Assembly (NCBI GenBank): GCA_944324495.1
Contig: CALUWN010000014.1
Coordinates: 1-49,748, forward strand
DNA from: an uncultured Mucispirillum sp.
Lineage (GTDB): Bacteria > Chrysiogenota > Deferribacteres > Deferribacterales > Mucispirillaceae
Length of the DNA: 49,748 nucleotides
Direction of reading: 5' to 3'
The translations under genes were made by a program, and so were the position numbers. The notes beneath the pieces are model-generated. The model was not told the origin of the DNA. It did not search any database and saw nothing but the letters and a program-made list of their open reading frames with translations. Below, piece after piece: positions 1 through 9,089 of the stretch; positions within the stretch are counted from its first letter, which is position 1; each line of letters starts with the position of its first letter.

Positions 1-97
1 AACTTTAGCTCCTAAATATGGATAAAAACTATTAATATTTTACTAACTTTCGCATTCGCTTATAATGGCTTATGAGTGTATGAATAGTTTTCTTTTA

Positions 98-261
98 CTG
101 CTTCACCCCCCCATTTTTTATTAAAAAATGCTATAACTACTTGATAATATATGTAAAAATAGAAATAATTGTAATAACTGTCATTCTGAGCCTTTAGGCG
201 AAGAATCTTATTAAACTATAATAAAAATTAAGGTGTTGCAAAAAAAATGGGGGTGAAGCAG
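98..261. repeat. Imperfect inverted repeat enclosing a REP-like hairpin (MITE-like)
   Basis: The left arm (about 98-119) and the right arm (about 241-261) are reverse complements built on CTGCTTCACCCCC plus an A/T run; the left arm has seven C where the right has five. Between them, 183-206 folds as ATTCT / GCCT stems closed by a TT loop, with GA opposite GA between the two stems. This resembles REP or MITE elements in layout. No transposase is nearby and no target-site duplication is obvious. Confidence 0.5.
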
Positions 262-351
262 AATTTATAAACTATAAATATAGCAAAGGTTTAAATGATA
301 TAAATATAAAAGCCTTATATAGCAAGCGAGAGAGTATTTATTATAACCGAG

Positions 352-608
352 CGGAGATTTAAAAAATCCAAGGCGAGCGTTTTTCAGCGAGGACGCCATT
401 TTCCCGACTTAGTAAGGAGGAAAAAGAAAATGGTGGCTGGGCTGGAATTAAAAATAAAGGTTTAAAGCCACAGGATGTGGCGTCTTTAGCAAGTGCAGGC
501 GAGCGTTTTTTGCGAGGACACTAGTTTTCCCGAGTGAGTAACGAGGAAAAAGAAAACGGTGGCTGGAATCATTTACTGCGACTAAACGGAGATTTAAAAA
601 ATCCAAGG
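352..608. repeat. Direct repeats: 22-bp identical pair flanking two ~68-bp units
   Basis: A 22-nt sequence starting CGGAGATTTAAAAAATCC is identical at 352-373 and 587-608. Inside, two related units (372-440 and 498-566) both begin GGCGAGCG and end GGTGGCTGG. Each contains a short inverted repeat: ATTTTC/GAAAAT (398-403 with 426-431) in the first and GTTTTC/GAAAAC (524-529 with 552-557) in the second. The change preserves pairing. A separate small hairpin, GCCACA-GGA-TGTGGC, lies at 467-481 between the units. No coding capacity is evident. Confidence 0.6.
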
Positions 609-672
609 AGGGATTTTTTAATAAAAAAATAAAAGTTTAAAAAAATGAAAGAAATGAGGGGGTGAGCAGTAC

Positions 673-774
673 ATGCGCGTTTACCACCCACACCCCAGCA
701 TTTCATATGCGAATCAAAGCCCCACATTGAGTTGTTTCTCTTTCGCGGCTGCTTTGGACTCCCTAAGGCATTAG
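673..774 (+). CDS. Possible 33-codon small ORF in a GC-rich islet
   Basis: ATG at 673 follows a purine-rich GGGGGTGA seven bases upstream and reads 33 codons to TAG, with a peptide starting MRVYHPHPSISYANQS. Base composition is visibly more GC-rich than the rest of the window. No family is recognised. The stop lies inside a strong hairpin (761-770 with 790-799, inner 774-776 with 786-788). It could equally be a structured RNA or a foreign fragment. Coding is uncertain. Confidence 0.25.
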   Translation: MRVYHPHPSISYANQSPTLSCFSFAAALDSLRH

Positions 775-799
775 CCGGAGCGAATGGCCTGCCTTAAGG
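761..799. other. Strong hairpin downstream of flgE
   Basis: CCCTAAGGCA (761-770) pairs with TGCCTTAAGG (790-799) with one mismatch or wobble, and GCC (774-776) pairs with GGC (786-788). It lies just past the flgE stop, but neither strand shows a following T-run, so a standard intrinsic terminator is not supported. It could be an RNA 3' end or part of a mobile palindrome. Confidence 0.45.
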
Positions 800-820
800 A
801 AACTTTTAATCATTTATATC

Positions 821-3800
821 TTAACGTTTCATGTTAAGTAACTCTTGAATCATCTCATCGGAGGTAGAGATAACTTTAGAGTTTGATTGATATGCCCTTT
901 GAGTTGTAATCATATTTACAAGCTCTGTTGATAAATCAACGTTTGAGTTTTCAAGCATAGATGCTGCAATTTCGCCTCTATCACCTGTCATTGGTTCGCC
1001 TATTGTAGCTTGACCTGATGCACCAGTTGCTTGGAACATAGTATCCCCTACTTTTTCAAGACCACGTTCGTTTACAAATGTTGCTAAAGCTACTTGAGCT
1101 AATACTCTTGTTTGACCATTAGAGTATGTACCTACAAGCTCACCTGCTGGGTTAAACATAGTTTGTTTTAAATCACCAACTGTGTAACCGTCTGTAGAAG
1201 CTCTAGTGATACCGCCACCATTTGCTGCAATTGATAAGCCGTCGTTTGCACCTGCTGTACCTAAGTTTAATGCAATTGGGTTAATTGTATTTGTACCGTT
1301 TGCCGCAGAGAACCTAAGTGTTGGGTTTGCAATTACTTTTGTTGGAACTGTAAACCTGTCATACATATGGCTTAAAGTACCATCAGCATTAAACCTTAAA
1401 ATAAGTTCGTTTTGGCTTGCACCGTTAATTGCTACATCATTTAATGGGTCATCAGTTTCGATTTCCATTCTCCATTCATTTAACTCTTCATTCCATAAGC
1501 TGAATGTGAAGTTAACGTTGTGCTTATTACCTTGTTCGTCATATATTTCCATAGTTTTATAAGCAATACCACCAGTTGCAGCAGTTACTGTACCTTGCAT
1601 TGCGTTATTGAAAATAGTGTTAGATTCTGTAGAACCACCTGTTGCTGTAATAGACAGGAAGTCTATATTGTTTCTAAGACCTTTTTCACCAGTTACTTTC
1701 ATTACACCGTTTTCCATAGTAACGTTATCAAAAGTATTATGACCACCGTTTAAGTCTATAAATTTTTCAAGAGCAAGCATATAATCTGCTATTGTGCTTG
1801 TAGCACCTATAGAGAAGTATCCATTATTAACGATTTCTTCACCATTTATGCTGCCTTTAAATTCCAATGTAGATTGGTTTTCTACAAAGTTCATATAATT
1901 ACCGTTTTCATTAAACAGGTTCATCATCAGTGTAGTATCATCTGCTGTTGTTAAAAACCTTTCAGATGTAATTGATTTACCAATACCTAATGTACCTGTT
2001 GTACCTTCAGCAAACATATTTTCGTTAAAAATTTCACCTTTGTTTGCTTTTCTAATTGTAAGCCCTGTAATATTATCAACTATATTTGAGCTTGCTTCCA
2101 TAGTTAATGTTTCACCTGTAGCAATAGGTCGCCCTACTAAACCACTTGATAACATTTCTTTTAAGAAAGGTTTTTTAGCAGTTGTTTCAATTCTAGTAAT
2201 GTTAAGGGTATCTGCACCATTATTAGTAATATTTAACTGACCAGTAGCTGGGTCAATTGTAACAGTTGAACCTGCAAAACCTCTTGCAATAATTGCTGCT
2301 TGTAATGTATTTGCTAAATCAGTAGCATTAGTAAATACTGCTGTTGCAGCAGGTACTACGCCTGCAGCTGCACCGTTATTTGCACCATCATATTCTAATA
2401 TGATAGGGTCTTGACCATCTACATAGAATATAAGCCTTTCTTCGTCTTGCATATGAAGAGTATCAGTAGTTAAGTCTACAAGTGTGTTTTCTTGAGTATC
2501 TTGGAAATTGTAAACAATTCTACCTTTACCTGCAATTTCTTGTACATCTAATGTAGATTGTACACCATTTAATATTTTTGGAGTAACAATACCGTTGTTT
2601 CCGTATGTATTAAATGAGTTATCAAATACCATTTTTAAGTATGTATTTGGGTCTTGTGTTGAGCCGGGAGCTCTATGCAATGTTGCTTCACCAAAGCTCA
2701 TATCATAGTTAGAGCCTGTTACAGAAAAGCTTAATTTATTACCATCAAGACCAAATGATATACTGTTTGTTAATGCAGGGGTTAAAGCAAGACCAGCCAT
2801 TTCTTGGTTTACTGCATCTGTAATTAATCTGCCAAGTTCTTGGATAGTGTGGAACTGACCAGGAGCTGTTGGGTTTACATTTTCAGTATATGTAAAAGGT
2901 CCGATAGTTAATGTTGCTGTTACTGTACCAGCAGCATTATAAATATTTATTCCAGGGAAAGATATACCTTCGCCTTCACCAAGACCAAAGTCGTTATCTA
3001 AGAACTCTGCATCAAAGCCACTTGGTACAACACCACCATTAATAGAGTTACTTATTCTGTTAGTTAATTCTTCAATAGAAGTAAAGTCTTCTTGATAAGT
3101 TACTTCTTTTTGATAGCTTATTGTGCTTGAATACTCTGTTTTACCTGCTTTATATGTAGTAGCAAGTGGAGAAAGAAGTTTTGCAAGCTGAGAAGAACCA
3201 CTGATACCTTGAATTTCAAATTCATGACCAAAGTTAGCTTCAATTGCAAATTTACCCTCTTTAAATGTCATAGTTGCAATAGGTGTACCGTTAGTATTTT
3301 GTGCAGAACCAACGTGTTCTTTTGTAGCTTGAGCAAATATATTGTTTACTTCTTGTAAGAAATCTTCAATAGAAGTATATTTACCATCACCCGGTGTACC
3401 ACCACCAAGAGAGCTGTAGTTTAATGAATATGTAGAACCATTAATTCTGAATGTAACGTTACCGTTAAGTTCACTGATACCTAAAGATGTACCATTTTCA
3501 TCAGAAAGTTCACTCATAGCAGTATATAATGATGGGTTAGCTGAAATTCTTACTTTTTCACCTTCAGCTAAGTCCATAGCTGCACCTTTACTGCTAAGCA
3601 TAGTGCCTATATCTTGTTTACCTGATGCTTGAGTTAAAAGTTTACCATATGTTACAGTAGAAGCTGTAGCGTTAGTATCTAATGCACCAGACATATTGAT
3701 TTCTGTAGATTCTTTTGGTTTCATAACTTGGTAGTTAGTACCTAATACAATATCACCAACACCAACTTGTTTATTCATAACACCAGTATCTGGGTCTGCC

Positions 3801-4219
3801 ATCCAGCCTTGTACTCTATACCCTGATGGAGTAGTTAATGTGTTTGTGTTATCAAAGTTAAAGTCCCCAGCACGAGTATAGTAGTTTTCACCAACACCCT
3901 CACCGCGAACTACGAAAAAGCCTGTACCTTGAATAGCTAAGTCTGTAGTACTTTGAGTTGATTTTACAACACCTTGAGCAAATATATTATCAACTGCTGC
4001 TAAATATACACCGTTACCAACTTGACGAGGGTTAATACCACCTCTTGAATCTGTTGGTGTTTTACCACCAATTAAAGTTTGGCTCATTAAATCTTGGAAA
4101 ACTGCACGTCCCATTTTAAAACCAATGGTATTTACGTTTGCAATATTGTTACCTAATACATCCATTGCTTTTTGGTTTACATCTAAACCACTAACTGCAT
4201 TATACAATGACCTTAACAT
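821..4219 (-). CDS. flgE: Flagellar hook protein FlgE (oversized)
   Basis: Structural subunit of the flagellar hook, polymerised outside the cell on the distal rod. The N-terminus (LRSLYNAVSGLDVNQKAM, then NNIANVNTIGFK) is the conserved rod/hook-family D0 coiled coil. The C-terminus (SNVDLSTELVNMITTQRAYQ) is the matching D0 segment with the usual TQRAYQSNSK motif. At 1132 residues it is much longer than enteric FlgE (about 400) and longer than epsilonproteobacterial FlgE (about 830-870). The extra length is in the Thr/Asn/Gly-rich middle, expected to be surface domains. The start ATG is preceded by GGAGGTGC. It follows fliK and flgD, forming a hook-assembly operon in which FlgD caps the hook while FliK controls its length. 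Assignment is secure; the central domains are not individually recognised. Confidence 0.95.
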   Translation of the reverse strand: MLRSLYNAVSGLDVNQKAMDVLGNNIANVNTIGFKMGRAVFQDLMSQTLIGGKTPTDSRGGINPRQVGNGVYLAAVDNIFAQGVVKSTQSTTDLAIQGTGFFVVRGEGVGENYYTRAGDFNFDNTNTLTTPSGYRVQGWMADPDTGVMNKQVGVGDIVLGTNYQVMKPKESTEINMSGALDTNATASTVTYGKLLTQASGKQDIGTMLSSKGAAMDLAEGEKVRISANPSLYTAMSELSDENGTSLGISELNGNVTFRINGSTYSLNYSSLGGGTPGDGKYTSIEDFLQEVNNIFAQATKEHVGSAQNTNGTPIATMTFKEGKFAIEANFGHEFEIQGISGSSQLAKLLSPLATTYKAGKTEYSSTISYQKEVTYQEDFTSIEELTNRISNSINGGVVPSGFDAEFLDNDFGLGEGEGISFPGINIYNAAGTVTATLTIGPFTYTENVNPTAPGQFHTIQELGRLITDAVNQEMAGLALTPALTNSISFGLDGNKLSFSVTGSNYDMSFGEATLHRAPGSTQDPNTYLKMVFDNSFNTYGNNGIVTPKILNGVQSTLDVQEIAGKGRIVYNFQDTQENTLVDLTTDTLHMQDEERLIFYVDGQDPIILEYDGANNGAAAGVVPAATAVFTNATDLANTLQAAIIARGFAGSTVTIDPATGQLNITNNGADTLNITRIETTAKKPFLKEMLSSGLVGRPIATGETLTMEASSNIVDNITGLTIRKANKGEIFNENMFAEGTTGTLGIGKSITSERFLTTADDTTLMMNLFNENGNYMNFVENQSTLEFKGSINGEEIVNNGYFSIGATSTIADYMLALEKFIDLNGGHNTFDNVTMENGVMKVTGEKGLRNNIDFLSITATGGSTESNTIFNNAMQGTVTAATGGIAYKTMEIYDEQGNKHNVNFTFSLWNEELNEWRMEIETDDPLNDVAINGASQNELILRFNADGTLSHMYDRFTVPTKVIANPTLRFSAANGTNTINPIALNLGTAGANDGLSIAANGGGITRASTDGYTVGDLKQTMFNPAGELVGTYSNGQTRVLAQVALATFVNERGLEKVGDTMFQATGASGQATIGEPMTGDRGEIAASMLENSNVDLSTELVNMITTQRAYQSNSKVISTSDEMIQELLNMKR

Positions 4220-4312
4220 GAAAGCACCTCCGAATGCTTCGATAAGTAAAATTTAGCGCTCCTTCCAAATTTTACCCAATCTTTTTAATTTCTTTTATTT
4301 TTCTTTTATTTT

Positions 4313-5176
4313 TTATCTAATTCTATATTTTCCTAAATAGGATTGTTTTGCATTTGTATCTGTTTCAGCTGTGCCACCGTCTTCACCTTCTGTTCCGCCT
4401 GTACCACCAGTTGAACCACCGTCAGAGCCACTAGAGCCTCCGTCTGACCCACCAGAACCACCATCACTAGGTTCTGGGTCATAAACAGAGTAAACATACT
4501 CGCTGGAAACAACCCCTGTACCAATATCAAAGTATAAAACACCGCCTGACATTTTAACACCTTGAACGATACCTGTACCATATTCCTGTACTTCTATCAT
4601 TTCACCGCTTGTATTATAAGCTTGAACTTCAAAATAGTATGTGCCATCAGGAACTTCTACACCACCAACACCTGTACCATCCCAGTGGATAACGTTTTCA
4701 CCGCTTACTAAATCTTTATCTGGTTTAACAACTGCAACCACTGCACCTTCTTCGTTATAAATGTTAATTTGTGCTTTGCCAGCTGCTGCATCTTCTGCCA
4801 AATAAAAGGAAATATTTTTTAAACTGTCACCACCAACTGTTACTGTGTTTGTTTGGTATTCAATTTCTTTACCAATGAACCCAGCACCAGCAGTTAAAGA
4901 ACTGTTATTGTAAGACTGCATAGCTAAGTACTCTAACATTTTCTCTAATGAAGAATTCATAGTAGTCATCTCATTTAATTGAGAAAATGCAGTTGTTTGA
5001 CTCATAAACTCAGCATTATCTGTTGGGTTTAATGGGTCTTGGTTTTGAAGCTGAGTAACAAGCAGGTTTAAAAAATCCTGTTGGTCAAGCTCTGCATCAC
5101 CTACGCCATCTTTTGTATTGTTTACTTGCTGAGTCACTGTTGTTGGCTCAAGCTTTCCTAATAAATTTGGTTGCAT
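4313..5176 (-). CDS. flgD: Flagellar hook assembly (capping) protein FlgD
   Basis: Scaffold that caps the growing hook and allows FlgE addition. The N-terminal part contains the family motif QQDFLNLLVTQLQNQDPLNP followed by NAEFMSQTTAFSQLNEM, diagnostic of FlgD. The middle (about 105-230) carries the FlgD Ig-like/Tudor region (GENVIHWDGTGVGGVEVPDG). The end departs from the family: from about residue 233 there is a Gly/Ser/Asp/Thr-rich tail of about 40 residues, then a short basic end. A GAGG precedes the ATG. It sits 16 bp after fliK and about 90 bp before flgE, on the same strand. Confidence 0.93.
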   Translation of the reverse strand: MQPNLLGKLEPTTVTQQVNNTKDGVGDAELDQQDFLNLLVTQLQNQDPLNPTDNAEFMSQTTAFSQLNEMTTMNSSLEKMLEYLAMQSYNNSSLTAGAGFIGKEIEYQTNTVTVGGDSLKNISFYLAEDAAAGKAQINIYNEEGAVVAVVKPDKDLVSGENVIHWDGTGVGGVEVPDGTYYFEVQAYNTSGEMIEVQEYGTGIVQGVKMSGGVLYFDIGTGVVSSEYVYSVYDPEPSDGGSGGSDGGSSGSDGGSTGGTGGTEGEDGGTAETDTNAKQSYLGKYRIR

Positions 5177-5191
5177 TTTTTTCCTCTTTAC

Positions 5192-7669
5192 TTAAGCATA
5201 AATACCTGATGCCTTTTTATTAGCAACTTCTGTGCCAACTTCTAAATCATCACCATTATCTCTGATATTTCTTCCTTTTTGTTGCGACTGCCTGCCTGCT
5301 TTTCTGCCATGTTCATCGCTGTTTTGCCCTTTACTCATAGTATCATTAAAAGCAAACTCCATATTATCAACCACTATGCCTTTTTCAGAAAGCTGATTTT
5401 TAAACATATCGCTTTGAGCCATAATTAATTTGTGGCTTTGTTCGTTATCTGATAAAAATTTTGCAGTAATTTTGCCACCAGTTTCTATTAACTGTATTTG
5501 TAATTTACCAAGATTTTCTGGTGTTAAAACTACTGTAAGTTTAGACTGCCCTTTACTAACAGATGACTGCATAGTGCGTACAAGCCTTTCAATATCCCTT
5601 ACATCTTTCACATTATAAGGTGTTTGAGCTTCTTTTGTCTGAGCAGTTTCGTATTTTGCATTTGCTTCACTGCTTGATTTTAAGAAGTAGTTGAAATTAT
5701 TTCCCTTATCTTGAGTGTTAGTAGAAAAATTTTCCCCTGCTTTATTTTGCATGAAAATATTTTCTTTCTGAGCATTATTATTTGAAAGCCCTTTAGAAGT
5801 ATCTGTTAAGTTTACAGTATTAGCTTTTGCATCAATTTTTTCCTGAGCCTGCCCTCTTAAACTTTCTGATACTTCCACATTTGCAGTTTTAAATTCTTTT
5901 TTAATATCTTTTAATGATGCAGCATCTGACTGTTTTGCTGTATCTTTTGTGATTTTTTCAGAATTTTCTTTTCCAGTTAAAACTTCGTCAATTCCTGCTT
6001 CCTGCACACTTTCTTCATCAAGAGATTTAATAACTTCTTCGCTGGATTCAATAACTTCCATATTAGCTATTTCTTCTTGAGAATTATTTACATTTTTATT
6101 TACAACTGTTTCACTTTTTAATGGAGTACTTTGTTTTGTTTCTTCTTTTACATCGTTAGTGTTAGTAAGCTGTGCTTCATCAGGCGTAACTTCTGCTTCC
6201 TTATCTGCTGCTAATAAATTTTCTGCTAAATCTTCAGTTTGTTTTTCTGGCATTGAAGCAGTATTTTTCACATCAGTTGTAGTAGCTTTTAAGTCTGATA
6301 ATGAAGTTTTTTGATTTTCTGCAACTAATACATTTTCAACTTTAACACTCTCTACTTCAGTTTCACTACCTGCATTAATCATCTGCATATTTTTATTGAT
6401 TACATCAGTTTCTAAAACCTCAGCAGTATTTTCCATATTTAATAAATCAGCACTTTGTTCTACATTATCTTCTTCAGCAATATTAGTATTTGCTTCACCT
6501 TCTTTTAAAGCATCTTTAATAAGAGAAAGAATATCTTTTGCTAAAGTTAATTTTTCACTTCCTGTGCTTTCATTTTCATTAACTGCTTTATCTACAAGTG
6601 ATGCAATATCATCAATAAGTTTCGATAATGCTTCACTATCTAATTTTGTATTACCATTTTCTAAATCTGATGCAACTTCTTGAAGTTCTTTATTATCTTC
6701 TGTAGTAAGTTCAACTTTAATATTAGAAGTTTCATTAGTTTGCCCAAGAGATGCAATTCTTTCTTTTAATACATTTAATGCACTATCAAGAGATTCATCA
6801 TCACTGCCATTCATTAAAGCATTAGAAAGTTTTGATAAAATAGAAGCCTCATCCATAGTTTGAGTATTTAATAATTCAAGATTAGATGAAGCGTTATTTA
6901 AGTAATCAGAAAGTTCAGCTAAATCTTCTTGAGGAAGATTTTTTAAAGTTTCTAATATACTTTGTAATGTTTGTTTTAATTCATCGCTGATTTCTAAATC
7001 TTCCACCATTAAACCTGCATCAACATTTTCACTTTCTTCTTGGCTTACACCTTCAGTAGATGCTTGTTTAGATGCAGTTTGTAAAAGAAGCAGTAAATCT
7101 TTCATAGAAACTTCTTCTTGTTTATAATCTTCTGCCACATGGATTACTTCTTCTTGTGGAGCATTAGATTCTTGAATATTATTTTGAACGCTTTGACCTA
7201 AATTTCTAACATCTTTTTTCTCTAATACATTTTTGCCTTCAATATTATTTTCTTCTTTTCTATTTTTTCTGCCAACATTATTATTTTCATTATTATATGA
7301 TTTATTTTCTACAGCTTCATAAGCCTGCCTGTCTTCATCATATCTGTTATTTTTTTTAGCATATAATGAATTATTATTTTTTTCGCTGTAGGAAGATGTT
7401 TCCTGTTTGCTGTATGGTGAAACTGAATTTTTTTCACTGTAAGTTGTATATGAGTTTTTCTCACTGTATGATGAAACAGAATTTTTTTCCCTGTAGGATT
7501 TAATATCCACTTCATTACTGCTTGAAGATGATGATAACAGGTTATTTTTCTCCTTCATATCCTCCATTAAAGATTTGAAAGAATCGCCTGTAATATCAGT
7601 ATTTTCAGCAAATGCTGGTAATAATGACTGGCTGTTATTTGTGTTGTCTAATGCTTTGATGTTTATCAT
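5192..7669 (-). CDS. fliK: Flagellar hook-length control protein FliK
   Basis: Exported molecular ruler that sets hook length and triggers the export-specificity switch. Start chosen at the ATG at 7669 (MINIKALDNTNN), which has GGAGG seven bases upstream; a longer reading from 7711 lacks a signal. The last ~150 residues hold the Flg_hook domain (QSKLTVVLTPENLGKLQIQL, then EKGIVVDNMEFAFND), the conserved FliK C-terminus. The long central region is acidic, Asn/Glu/Lys/Ser-rich and low in structure, typical of the ruler part. Near the N-terminus (7346-7498) a 9-residue unit of the form YSEKNSxxS is repeated five to six times. Length is about 825 residues, about twice the enteric protein (405), in keeping with a longer hook subunit. 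Confidence 0.88.
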   Translation of the reverse strand: MINIKALDNTNNSQSLLPAFAENTDITGDSFKSLMEDMKEKNNLLSSSSSSNEVDIKSYREKNSVSSYSEKNSYTTYSEKNSVSPYSKQETSSYSEKNNNSLYAKKNNRYDEDRQAYEAVENKSYNNENNNVGRKNRKEENNIEGKNVLEKKDVRNLGQSVQNNIQESNAPQEEVIHVAEDYKQEEVSMKDLLLLLQTASKQASTEGVSQEESENVDAGLMVEDLEISDELKQTLQSILETLKNLPQEDLAELSDYLNNASSNLELLNTQTMDEASILSKLSNALMNGSDDESLDSALNVLKERIASLGQTNETSNIKVELTTEDNKELQEVASDLENGNTKLDSEALSKLIDDIASLVDKAVNENESTGSEKLTLAKDILSLIKDALKEGEANTNIAEEDNVEQSADLLNMENTAEVLETDVINKNMQMINAGSETEVESVKVENVLVAENQKTSLSDLKATTTDVKNTASMPEKQTEDLAENLLAADKEAEVTPDEAQLTNTNDVKEETKQSTPLKSETVVNKNVNNSQEEIANMEVIESSEEVIKSLDEESVQEAGIDEVLTGKENSEKITKDTAKQSDAASLKDIKKEFKTANVEVSESLRGQAQEKIDAKANTVNLTDTSKGLSNNNAQKENIFMQNKAGENFSTNTQDKGNNFNYFLKSSSEANAKYETAQTKEAQTPYNVKDVRDIERLVRTMQSSVSKGQSKLTVVLTPENLGKLQIQLIETGGKITAKFLSDNEQSHKLIMAQSDMFKNQLSEKGIVVDNMEFAFNDTMSKGQNSDEHGRKAGRQSQQKGRNIRDNGDDLEVGTEVANKKASGIYA

Positions 7670-7756
7670 GGTCAAACCTCCACGCCATAATACAAGCAAA
7701 AAACAAGCCAAAATATAAATTGAATTATTTAAGAAATTATAAAATAAGAAAAAATA

Positions 7757-8287
7757 TTAGATTAAAGAAGCATTTAATAAATATTTTATATAAACTCTGT
7801 GGACTAAATATTTCATAGCAGTTTCTTTATATTTATCAATCTGATTAAGTTCTATAAACCTTGCAAATTCACTGCCATTTAGTAGTGCAACAGGTAAATA
7901 AAAAGAAAAATCACTATTTATATTACTTTGTTCACCTAATACCATATTAAATGTAAGCTCACACTCAATATTTGCCCTGCATATATAATCAGGCTTATTC
8001 TGTAAAAATAGTGTTATATAATTTTTTTGATTATCTTCTGTTTCAGGGATTAAAATATATACATCTTCATTTCTAGGGTTTGTAAATTTTAATGTAAAAT
8101 TCTTTGTAACTTCAGATTTTTTAATGGAAATAGGAGTGTTATCTATTATTATTTCATAAACTACTACTAATTCATTATTTATTTCATTGATTATATCATC
8201 AATAATTTCTGCACTTGTATTATTTTCTACTTTTTCATCCATACATCCAGCAAAAATCAAAATAAAAATAAGTAGTAAAGCTTTCAT
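7757..8287 (-). CDS. Hypothetical lipoprotein
   Basis: A 176-residue protein with a short hydrophobic leader ending FAGC, so Cys15 is a probable lipidation site and the mature protein would be periplasmic and membrane-tethered. The mature part is Asn/Ile/Glu-rich with predicted beta strands (IDNTPISIKKSEV, FTLKFTNPRNEDVYI). I recognise no domain. Its ATG overlaps the stop of the upstream flavodoxin/ferredoxin gene (TAATG), so the two are translationally coupled. Functional link to that gene is inference only. Confidence 0.6.
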   Translation of the reverse strand: MKALLLIFILIFAGCMDEKVENNTSAEIIDDIINEINNELVVVYEIIIDNTPISIKKSEVTKNFTLKFTNPRNEDVYILIPETEDNQKNYITLFLQNKPDYICRANIECELTFNMVLGEQSNINSDFSFYLPVALLNGSEFARFIELNQIDKYKETAMKYLVHRVYIKYLLNASLI

Positions 8288-9075
8288 TAATAACCCTTAG
8301 GAGCATATGGGTTTCTATATCTGCCTTTATTTTTACTGTCAAAAACAAAAAGCATTTTACCATAGTTTATGGCTTGGGCTGGGCATATATGCAGGCATGC
8401 AAAACACAGTGTACATTTTTTCTGTTTCCATACTGGTTTATTATCAATTATCTCAATAACACCAAGTGGGCATATTTTTTCGCACTTTTTACATGCTGTA
8501 CACATATCAGACACTCTAAATTTAGATGTGTTTCTATAATAGGAATACATAGGATATAAAAGCTTTGTTTCAAGTAAGGCAAATTTATTTTTATTTGTAT
8601 TAAAATCACCTTTCTCTTGAGCTTTTATATGGTTTAATATATTTTCTGTTTCTATTTTTGCTTTTAATACTTCCTTATCTCTTTTATCTTTATCTGGTAT
8701 TTTAAAAATTGGTACAAATATATCTATCTGCTGAATAGAAAAAACAGCAGATAGCTTTACATGTATATTTTTCAGTAATTTTTCAAACTCTTTCGGTGCA
8801 TTACCAGTATCACCACCACAGGTGAATACCACATAAACATAGGTATCATCGTTTGTTTTTAACTGCATATTATTAATAAATTCAGTAACTAAATATGGCA
8901 CTCCCCAAAAATGAACAGGGAAAACAAAACCACAAGTACCATCTGCTCTGGCATCAAAATTCATCTCTCTTTTTTTAAGAGCATCAGCCATGGAGATAAG
9001 CGGAGTATCTAAACCAACTGATAACATATTTGCTACATAGTAGCTGTTTCCTGAGCCTGAAAAATAAAATACCAT
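8287..9075 (-). CDS. EFR1-type flavodoxin-ferredoxin fusion protein
   Basis: A 262-residue electron-transfer protein. The N-terminal half is flavodoxin-like, with an FMN phosphate-binding start (MVFYFSGSGNSYYVA) and a second flavin loop around VFTCGGDTGNAP. The C-terminal part has two 4Fe-4S motifs, CTACKKCEKICP and CTLCFACLHICP, as in bacterial ferredoxin domains. This organisation matches the EFR1 family (flavodoxin fold plus two clusters) common in anaerobes. The partner redox enzyme is unknown. It overlaps the following lipoprotein gene. Confidence 0.85.
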   Translation of the reverse strand: MVFYFSGSGNSYYVANMLSVGLDTPLISMADALKKREMNFDARADGTCGFVFPVHFWGVPYLVTEFINNMQLKTNDDTYVYVVFTCGGDTGNAPKEFEKLLKNIHVKLSAVFSIQQIDIFVPIFKIPDKDKRDKEVLKAKIETENILNHIKAQEKGDFNTNKNKFALLETKLLYPMYSYYRNTSKFRVSDMCTACKKCEKICPLGVIEIIDNKPVWKQKKCTLCFACLHICPAQAINYGKMLFVFDSKNKGRYRNPYAPKGY

Positions 9076-9089
9076 ACACTTGCCTTTTA

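Noticed and set aside
352-608. CRISPR array
   Set aside because: Only two unequal repeat units are present, without regular spacers or cas genes.
1206-1753. Plus-strand ORFs inside flgE
   Set aside because: They are antisense to a clear hook protein and encode no recognisable product.
4333-4581. A second minus-strand frame within flgD
   Set aside because: It is an out-of-frame reading of the repetitive FlgD tail.
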